Position numbers and translations under genes: made by a program
Shown: positions 1 through 4,224 of the stretch, piece by piece
How the letters are laid out: every line of letters starts with the position of its first letter
How positions within the stretch are numbered: the stretch's first letter is position 1
The notes under the pieces: generated by a model
What the model saw: only the letters and a program-made list of their open reading frames with translations
The model's database searches: none
What the model was told of the DNA's origin: nothing
Assembly: GCA_905236265.1 (NCBI GenBank)
Contig: CAJOOV010000127.1
Span: forward strand, 1 to 9,076
Direction: 5' to 3'
DNA length: 9,076 nucleotides
Source: an uncultured Oscillospiraceae bacterium
Lineage (GTDB): Bacteria; Bacillota; Clostridia; Oscillospirales; Oscillospiraceae

Positions 1-2
1 AT

Positions 3-1145
3 GCAGGAACCGCTTCCATGACCGTCACCGGAAAGGGCAACTACGGCGGCACTATAGCCAAGACCTTTACGATTGCAAAGGCAACTCAAAATCTAATCGT
101 AACTGCCCCAGCATCCGTAATTGCTGGAAAATCCGTAAATCTCAGCGTGGAAGGTAAAGGTATCATCTCCTATCAGTCCAGCAACAGCGAGATTGCCGCT
201 GTCAGCGATCAGGGTGTGGTAGATGGTGTAAGCTATGGCACTGTGACGATTACAGTAACTGCTGCTGGAAACGAAAACTATGAGACTGCCACGGAGACAG
301 TTCAGATCAATGTCAATCTGGCTACGCCTGGTGTCAGTAAGGTTGAAAGCATCAACGGCGGTGTGAAACTGAGCTGGGGTAAGGTGGCAGGTGCTGCCAA
401 ATACCGTATCTTCTACAAGGCTGGAAATGGAAACTGGACAAAGGCGGCGGACACCACTGCAACGACCTACACATGGAAGGCAGCTAAGTCCGGTACCAAA
501 TACGCATTCACGGTGCGCTGTGTCTCTTCTGACGGGAAGACCTACACCAGTGCCTATAATACCACCGGAAAGTCCATCACCTATATCGCAGCGCCCGTCA
601 TCAGCAAGGTGGAGAACGTCAACGGCGGCATGAAGGTCACATGGGGCAAGGTGGCAGGAGCCGCCAAATACCGCATTTTCTACAAAACAGGCAAAGGCGA
701 CTGGAGAAAGCTGGCAGATACCGCAGCAACCACCTACACATGGAAGGCTGCCAAAAACGGCACTGCCTACACCTTCACGGTCCGCTGCCTCAGCAAGGAC
801 GGCAAAGCCTACACCAGCGGCTGCGACACCGCAGGCAAGAGCCTGACCTATGTGGCAGTGCCCGCCCTGTCCAGCGTCAGCAACAACAAGGCAAAGACCA
901 TGACAGCAAGCTGGAAGAAGCTAGGCGGTGTCACCGGGTACCAAATCTTGTACAGCACCGATAAAAACTTCAAGAGCGGCAACAAAGCAGTTACGGTCAA
1001 GAACGCATCTGCTGTGTCGCAGGCCATCAGCGGACTGACCAAGGGCAAGACCTACTATGTCCGCATCCGCAGCTATAAAACCGTCTCCGGGAAGAATGTG
1101 TTTTCCCCATGGAGCGCAGCTAAGAGCGTGAAGATTACAAAGTAA
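3..1145 (+). CDS. Ig-like/fibronectin type III repeat surface protein, 3' part (5' end outside window)
   Basis: The frame is open to the left edge and the first in-window ATG (18) lies inside a repeat, so this is the C-terminal 380 residues of a longer protein. In order: the tail of a repeat ending TGKGNYGGTIAKTFTI, typical of secreted Clostridia proteins; a bacterial Ig-like (Big_2-type) domain at about nt 84-315 with the SSNSEIAAVSDQG and GTVTITVTA motifs; then three FN3-like modules. The first two FN3 modules are a tandem duplication with a period of 267 bp (89 aa). The third is diverged and ends in KSVKITK. No LPXTG motif or C-terminal membrane helix is seen, so any anchor or catalytic domain must lie upstream. 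An extracellular adhesive or scaffold role is inferred from the domain types; the ligand is unknown. A terminator follows 14 nt after the stop. A paralogous C-terminus lies at 8711-9076 on the other strand. Confidence 0.9.
   Translation, partial: AGTASMTVTGKGNYGGTIAKTFTIAKATQNLIVTAPASVIAGKSVNLSVEGKGIISYQSSNSEIAAVSDQGVVDGVSYGTVTITVTAAGNENYETATETVQINVNLATPGVSKVESINGGVKLSWGKVAGAAKYRIFYKAGNGNWTKAADTTATTYTWKAAKSGTKYAFTVRCVSSDGKTYTSAYNTTGKSITYIAAPVISKVENVNGGMKVTWGKVAGAAKYRIFYKTGKGDWRKLADTAATTYTWKAAKNGTAYTFTVRCLSKDGKAYTSGCDTAGKSLTYVAVPALSSVSNNKAKTMTASWKKLGGVTGYQILYSTDKNFKSGNKAVTVKNASAVSQAISGLTKGKTYYVRIRSYKTVSGKNVFSPWSAAKSVKITK
333..866 (+). repeat. Tandem FN3-module repeat, 2 x 267 bp
   Basis: Unit 1 spans 333-599 and unit 2 spans 600-866, exactly 89 codons each. 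Both carry the core WGKVAGAAKYRIFYK, then TTYTWKAAK and FTVRC. Nucleotide similarity is high but includes many third-position changes, so the duplication is not very recent. The arrangement fits expansion of FN3 modules by in-frame duplication. Confidence 0.85.
780..1145 (+). repeat. Left arm of a 366-bp imperfect inverted repeat (FN3 3' ends)
   Basis: This stretch is the counterpart of 8711-9076 in opposite orientation. The two encode 121 residues plus stop with no gap. The longest exact match I checked is 20 bp, at 1059-1078 and 8778-8797. Similarity ends at the stop codons. The repeat continues past the right edge of the window, so its full length is not known. Confidence 0.8.
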
Positions 1146-1159
1146 TCCCACAAAGAGCG

Positions 1160-1200
1160 TAGCCAGAACTTTCTTGGGAAGTTCTGGCTATTGCTCATTT
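1160..1200 (+). terminator. Rho-independent terminator of the upstream FN3 surface-protein gene
   Basis: A perfect 12-bp stem pairs TAGCCAGAACTT (1160-1171) with AAGTTCTGGCTA (1179-1190) around a 7-nt loop. GAGC (1155-1158) and GCTC (1193-1196) can extend it past a small internal loop. ATTTTAA follows. The U-tract is short, but the position 14 nt after the stop codon supports the call. Confidence 0.8.
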
Positions 1201-1262
1201 TAAGCGTTTTCTGCTGTTTTTACCGATTATCTGCAACCGCTCAATAATCCCCAGCTCCACGC

Positions 1263-1299
1263 AAAAACAGTCCCGGCATCCATCGGGACACCGGGACTG
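1263..1299 (-). terminator. Rho-independent terminator of the DUF4428 gene
   Basis: Read on the minus strand, CAGTCCCGG (1299-1291) pairs with CCGGGACTG (1276-1268) across a 14-nt loop and runs directly into TTTTT (1267-1263). It begins 10 nt past the stop of the minus-strand gene at 1310. An internal alternative pairing of TCCCG with CGGGA is also possible. Confidence 0.85.
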
Positions 1300-1309
1300 C
1301 ATTCCAAAC

Positions 1310-1567
1310 TCATTCCGATTCATCCGTCTGTTTGCATTTGTTCCTGACATACGCCTGCCAAGGCATATTGCGATTCAAAACCGCATTGCCGATACCCATC
1401 TGCTTCTCTTGAAACAGACTCGCTTTGTCCATGCCCTTGTAGTTGTCAAACCAAGGGGACATCTTCTTTGCGCAGTTCTTACACACCTTGCCGCTGAGGC
1501 ATTTTTTGTCCATCAGTCCGGTTTTGCCGCCGCAGAGACAGCAGGCTTCCTTCTTGAACAGTCCCAT
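1310..1567 (-). CDS. DUF4428-type zinc-ribbon small protein
   Basis: Encodes 85 residues. Two ATGs are adjacent (1570 and 1567). The second lies 6 nt after the GGAG ribosome binding site and is preferred; the first would leave only 3 nt. The sequence opens MGLFKKEACCLCGGKTGL and has two CxxC knuckles, C9-x-x-C12 and C29-x-x-C32, followed by AKKMSPWF. This is the pattern of the DUF4428 N-terminal domain, which probably binds zinc. Family members I know of are usually longer, with a further C-terminal domain; here about 45 charged residues follow the ribbon. The gene has its own downstream terminator and an upstream TATAAT, so it looks like a complete small gene rather than a remnant. Function is unknown; cytoplasmic location is inferred because no signal peptide is visible. 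Confidence 0.78.
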   Translation of the reverse strand: MGLFKKEACCLCGGKTGLMDKKCLSGKVCKNCAKKMSPWFDNYKGMDKASLFQEKQMGIGNAVLNRNMPWQAYVRNKCKQTDESE

Positions 1568-1602
1568 CATAATCTCCGCAAAGGCATACGCTTCCTCTTA
1601 TG

Positions 1603-1608
1603 ATTATA
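1603..1608 (-). promoter_or_regulatory. Candidate -10 box for the DUF4428 gene
   Basis: The minus strand reads a perfect TATAAT here, 35 nt before the preferred ATG and just downstream of the terminator of the LuxR-type fragment. I see no good -35 hexamer at 16-18 bp spacing and no TGn extension, so the call rests on the -10 match and position only. Confidence 0.35.
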
Positions 1609-1650
1609 GTGGAACTGTAGAATTGCACATCAGCCAATTGGTGGATATGC

Positions 1651-1692
1651 AAAAGAAAAAAGCACCGGACTTTCCGTGGGAACGCCCGGTGC
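1651..1692 (-). terminator. Rho-independent terminator behind the LuxR-type HTH fragment
   Basis: On the minus strand GCACCGG-type arms (CCGGTGC on + at 1686-1692, GCACCGG at 1662-1668) enclose a second small stem, TTCC (1672-1675) with GGAA (1679-1682). The structure is followed by TTTTTTCTTTT (1661-1651). It begins 6 nt past the fragment's stop codon and is a strong canonical terminator, evidently kept from the original regulator gene. Confidence 0.85.
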
Positions 1693-1698
1693 CTGAAG

Positions 1699-1884
1699 TT
1701 ATTTGGTTTTGATTACGATCCCCAGCGCTCTTGCCTCGGAGACCAGCTCCGTGCGGGTGCGAAAGCCGGGTTTCTCCATCATGTGCAGGATATGGCTTTT
1801 CACCGTTGCCACGGAAATACCCAGCCGCCGGGCAATCTCGGCGTTGGTATCTGTAGAAAGGGACGCTTTGTCGTTTTCGTTCAT
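1699..1884 (-). pseudogene. LuxR/NarL-type response regulator, C-terminal HTH fragment
   Basis: The 61-residue frame contains NAEIARRLGISVATVKSHI followed by a recognition-to-dimerisation stretch ending TRTELVSEARALGIVI, the hallmark of the GerE/LuxR DNA-binding domain of two-component response regulators. The receiver domain and the first HTH helix (normally a LTPRE-type sequence) are missing. What precedes in the same direction is a piece of a LysR-type protein in another frame, which ends at a stop codon overlapping this ATG. No good ribosome binding site is seen before the ATG at 1884. I read it as a truncated remnant with its terminator intact. A short stand-alone HTH protein is the alternative, but the missing first helix argues against it. 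Confidence 0.65.
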
Positions 1885-2081
1885 CGCAGCGTGTTTTCGG
1901 CTGTTTGAAAAAAGCTGTGCAGCATGGTTTCTGTGACGTTATTTGCGGTAAAGGATTCCGAGGGAAATATGCCCAAAAAGGTTTCCTCCGCCAGTTTCTG
2001 TAACGACAGTTCTTTCCGCCCGGCAAGGGGATGGGCTGTGGGAAGCACTGCCAGATTACCGGAAACGTCAAGATCGAAGGC
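1881..2081 (-). pseudogene. LysR-family regulator fragment (effector-binding domain)
   Basis: The minus-strand frame reads LAVLPTAHPLAGRKELSLQK, then LAEETFLGIFPSESFTANN and on to HSFFQTAENT. This matches the central part of the LysR substrate-binding domain, where a hydrophobic strand is followed by hPLA-reels-LxxLxxExF. The N-terminal winged HTH is absent and the C-terminal lobe is missing: the frame stops at TGA (1883-1881), exactly at the LuxR-type fragment. The right boundary is uncertain; the frame stays open to 2294 but the family resemblance fades beyond about 2081. Nothing suggests it is functional. Confidence 0.55.
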
Positions 2082-2090
2082 GCCCTTGCC

Positions 2091-2465
2091 CTGCACAGCC
2101 AGAAGCACGCCTTTAACGATGCGATGGACTACCTCTGTTGCATCCCGGCGGGGCAGAGCCCATCTGCCGCCTATGCACCCCCGCTGCTGCCGGATACGTA
2201 CATGGAGATACTGCGCAGGAATAAACGAGCGGCAAGACACCCGGTGACAAGCGCTGACGAGTTCCAGCGGATGAAGTATACTGATGCCGAGCAATGGAGT
2301 GCGCTGAACCTGAAATACCGGGATGAGAAGCGAAAGAGAGCATCAAGACGGTTTCACTTTGGTTGTTTTCGATTTGAGAATAACCCATCACAATTCTATG
2401 CGCTGATTGTAGCAGCGATTCGGACTTTCCAAACAGCTGTTATTCTCATACCCATTTCACCGTGA
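2091..2465 (+). other. Unrecognised open frame, possibly a gene remnant
   Basis: The frame is open from 2031 or earlier to the stop at 2465. From about 2160 to 2340 its translation is charged and protein-like (LPDTYMEILRRNKRAAR, then DEFQRMKYTDAEQW and a K/R-rich stretch). After about 2350 it loses that character. No ribosome binding site is convincing and the 5' part overlaps the LysR-type fragment on the other strand. I do not recognise a family. It may be the 3' end of a gene cut off by the rearrangement that left the regulator pieces, or a chance frame. Confidence 0.2.
2375..2448. repeat. 10-bp inverted repeat around a 54-bp spacer
   Basis: TGAGAATAAC (2375-2384) and GTTATTCTCA (2439-2448) are perfect reverse complements. 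The spacer contains a smaller hairpin, CGCTG (2401-2405) with CAGCG (2413-2417). It lies in the non-coding or decayed stretch upstream of the methyltransferase. It could be the ends of a small element or an RNA fold; no target-site duplication is evident. Confidence 0.4.
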
Positions 2466-2594
2466 TGCAGGGAAGGACACCCAACGGAAGGAGTCCATGG
2501 CCGGTGGGGCAAGGCGTGGGGCAGCAGTGAAGTCCTCGTCAGACTGCCCTTCCTGCTTTGCGCTCCCGGAGAAAGAAACAAATCCGTGTCCGCC
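2466..2594. other. Intergenic stretch with no supported gene
   Basis: I find no convincing gene here. A 33-codon frame starts at ATG 2497 behind AAGGAG, but the spacing is only 3 nt and the product has no recognisable features. Weak complementary segments occur: GGGCAG at 2519-2524 with CTGCCC at 2544-2549, and GGAAGG near 2471 with CCTTCC near 2548. None has a terminator tail. Confidence 0.4.
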
Positions 2595-2623
2595 TTGACA
2601 AATCGGGAAATCTGCCCTAAACT
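2595..2623 (+). promoter_or_regulatory. Candidate sigma-A-type promoter of the methyltransferase gene
   Basis: A consensus TTGACA (2595-2600) is followed after 17 bp by TAAACT (2618-2623), a 4 of 6 match to TATAAT. The implied transcript would start near 2630, about 40 nt before the methyltransferase ATG. The -10 region overlaps the inverted repeat at 2619-2638. Confidence 0.45.
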
Positions 2624-2638
2624 TGTCCTTGTAAGTTT
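2619..2638. promoter_or_regulatory. Small inverted repeat at the methyltransferase promoter, possible operator
   Basis: AAACTT (2619-2624) and AAGTTT (2633-2638) form a perfect 6-bp inverted repeat with an 8-bp spacer. It covers the candidate -10 box and start point, where a dimeric repressor would block initiation. The arms are short, so chance is possible. Confidence 0.3.
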
Positions 2639-2668
2639 GAAATAACTAACAAAAGAGGGAGACAGCGT

Positions 2669-3331
2669 ATGAAAACGGAACAACAGTACAAAGACATGAC
2701 CATTCGGGAGTTCACCAAGGCGGCGGAGGTCTATGAGAGCGCCCACGCAGGCATCTATGAGATGTGCAGGGAGGACTATCCCTATATCTCCTGTGAGCTG
2801 GAAAAGGAACCCTATACCGACCTTCTGGACTGTGGGTGCGGCACCGGTCCCATGATCTCCCTGCTCTATGAGCAAAACCCTGAGCGGCACTATACCGGCA
2901 TAGACATTACGCCCCGGATGATCGAAGTGGCAAAGGCGAAAGCCCTGCCCGGTGTCCGCTTTGTAGTGGGGGACTGTGAAGCGCTGCCCTTTGAGGACGA
3001 CTCCTTTGATGCGGTCATCTGCTCCAACAGCTTTCACCACTATCCCAATCCCCAGCGTTTCTTCCACAGCGTGTGCCGGGTTCTGCGTCCCGGCGGAAGG
3101 CTGATCCTGCAGGACTACACTGCCCCCGGTGTGATTTTGTGGCTGATGAACCACACAGAGATGCCTCTTGCCAATCTGATCGGCCATGGGGACGTGGCGG
3201 CATATTCCCTCTCTCAAGTGCGTTCCTTCTGTGAAGAGGCGAAGCTGCGGGTGCAGCGGCTGGAACGGGGCAAAAAGTTCCGCCTGCATCTGGTGGCAAG
3301 GAAGGACACAGCCGAAGGAGAAAAGGGATAA
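2669..3331 (+). CDS. Class I SAM-dependent methyltransferase (UbiE/Methyltransf_11 type)
   Basis: Encodes 220 residues and appears full length. The ATG at 2669 follows AGAGGGA by 8 nt. Motif I is LLDCGCGTG (52-60), the glycine-rich SAM loop; the acidic residue at the end of strand 2 is D79 in TGIDITPRMI; GDCEALPF (101-108) is the adenine-contacting region; FDAVICSNSFHHY (113-125) is strand 4 with its following loop; and VLRPGGRLILQDY (138-150) is the post-motif helix and strand 5. The family moves a methyl group from SAM to small molecules, lipids or quinones in the cytoplasm. The substrate cannot be read from the sequence, and the closeness to the UbiE signature is not evidence of a quinone role. 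It has its own candidate promoter, and about 100 nt separate it from the next promoter, so it is probably not part of the transporter operon. A link to the exported substrate is speculation. Confidence 0.85.
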   Translation: MKTEQQYKDMTIREFTKAAEVYESAHAGIYEMCREDYPYISCELEKEPYTDLLDCGCGTGPMISLLYEQNPERHYTGIDITPRMIEVAKAKALPGVRFVVGDCEALPFEDDSFDAVICSNSFHHYPNPQRFFHSVCRVLRPGGRLILQDYTAPGVILWLMNHTEMPLANLIGHGDVAAYSLSQVRSFCEEAKLRVQRLERGKKFRLHLVARKDTAEGEKG

Positions 3332-3433
3332 AAGCCCATGAACGTGTTTGGAAAACGAGATACAGTCCCGGTGAATCCCTGCGCAGAGCCATGCAGGCCG
3401 CCTTCACAGTCTCTGCCCCGCCTGTTTTGGGGA

Positions 3434-3462
3434 TTGACAGAATTGTTTGAAAGTCCTATCAT
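3434..3462 (+). promoter_or_regulatory. Strong sigma-A-type promoter of the ABC transporter operon
   Basis: A perfect TTGACA (3434-3439) is followed, after exactly 17 bp, by TATCAT (3457-3462), a 5 of 6 match to TATAAT. Transcription would start near 3469-3470, giving a leader of about 47 nt before the ATG at 3516. The -10 box lies inside the left arm of the long palindrome, so the promoter looks strong but repressible. Confidence 0.75.
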
Positions 3463-3494
3463 TATTAGTTAGAAAAAACTAATAATGATAGGAC
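3453..3494. promoter_or_regulatory. Perfect 18-bp inverted repeat over the operon promoter, probable operator
   Basis: GTCCTATCATTATTAGTT (3453-3470) and AACTAATAATGATAGGAC (3477-3494) are exact reverse complements separated by AGAAAA. The left arm contains the -10 box and the expected start point. The arms are AT-rich and no U-tract follows on the + strand, so a terminator is unlikely. An operator for a dimeric repressor is the best reading. TetR/AcrR or MarR families are likely candidates because they often control export pumps, but this is inference; no such gene is in the window. Confidence 0.75.
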
Positions 3495-3515
3495 AATGTG
3501 CCGGGGGAGGCAGCT

Positions 3516-4214
3516 ATGTTTTTGGAGATTCGACAGATTTGCAAGTCCTATGGTACAAAGGACAACAAGGTAGAAGTGCTGAAGGGAATTGACCTGTCCA
3601 TTGAAAAGGGGGAGTTTTGCGTGCTGCTGGGTCCCTCCGGCTCAGGGAAATCCACCTTGCTGAACATCATCGGGGGCATTGACGCCGCTGACAGCGGGAG
3701 TATTCTCATTGGCGGCGAGGGAATGGCAGATATGAATGAAAAACGCCTGACCCAATACCGGAGAAAGCATCTCGGCTATATCTTCCAGATGTACAATCTG
3801 ATTCCCAACCTCACCGTGCGGGAGAACATCGAGGTTGGCGCCTATCTGGGGGAGCATCCGCTGGATGTGGACGAGCTGCTGCACACGCTGGGGCTTTGGG
3901 AGCACCGGGGAAAACTGCCCAACCAGCTCTCCGGCGGACAGCAGCAGCGCACCGCCATTGGCAGAGCCATTGTGAAAAACCCGGACATCCTCCTGTGCGA
4001 TGAGCCTACCGGGGCGCTGGACTACAATACCTCCAAGGAGATTCTCAGGCTGATCGAGACGGTGAACCAGCGCTACGGCAACACCGTCATCATGGTCACC
4101 CATAACGATGCCATCAAGGATATGGCAGACCGGGTGGTACGCCTCAGGGACGGTGTGATTCGCAGGGAGTACCGCAATGAGCACAAGCTGCCTGTGGAGC
4201 AGCTGGAATGGTAA
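3516..4214 (+). CDS. ABC transporter ATP-binding protein (MacB/LolD type)
   Basis: Encodes 232 residues, the normal size for a stand-alone ATPase of the MacB/LolD/BceA group that pairs with FtsX-like permeases. The ATG at 3516 is chosen because GGGGGAGG (3503-3510) stands 5 nt before it; an in-frame GTG at 3498 lies upstream of that site. Motifs in order: Walker A GPSGSGKST (39-47), Q-loop FQMYNLIPNLTV (90-101, Q91), signature LSGGQQQR (138-145), Walker B ILLCDEPTGALD (158-169, catalytic E163), and H-loop MVTHND (193-198, H196). All catalytic residues are present. The signature continues TAIGRAI rather than the common VAIARAL, a small deviation. It is the first gene of the operon; the permease starts 10 nt after its stop. 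ATP hydrolysis would drive conformational change of the permease and so substrate extrusion or release from the outer face of the membrane. The substrate is unknown. Confidence 0.95.
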   Translation: MFLEIRQICKSYGTKDNKVEVLKGIDLSIEKGEFCVLLGPSGSGKSTLLNIIGGIDAADSGSILIGGEGMADMNEKRLTQYRRKHLGYIFQMYNLIPNLTVRENIEVGAYLGEHPLDVDELLHTLGLWEHRGKLPNQLSGGQQQRTAIGRAIVKNPDILLCDEPTGALDYNTSKEILRLIETVNQRYGNTVIMVTHNDAIKDMADRVVRLRDGVIRREYRNEHKLPVEQLEW

Positions 4215-4224
4215 GGGGCGGCGT

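Noticed and set aside
333..866. The two similar 267-bp units as a CRISPR or satellite array
   Set aside because: They are in-frame FN3 protein modules within a single coding sequence.
2497..2598. A 33-residue frame behind AAGGAG
   Set aside because: The spacing from AAGGAG to ATG is only 3 nt, the product resembles no protein I know, and it overlaps the candidate -35 box of the methyltransferase promoter.
2396..3289. 297-codon minus-strand frame covering the methyltransferase
   Set aside because: The + strand carries all the SAM-binding motifs in order with a good ribosome binding site; the minus frame has no recognisable features.
3338..3472. A 44-residue + strand frame between the methyltransferase and the operon promoter
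   Set aside because: It ends inside the palindrome and overlaps the -35 and -10 boxes. The product is Pro/Cys-rich without recognisable features and the ribosome binding site is weak, so it is probably chance or a remnant.
3453..3494. The long palindrome as a terminator for the methyltransferase gene
   Set aside because: No T-run follows on the + strand, the stem is AT-rich, and a near-consensus promoter overlaps it; an operator fits better.
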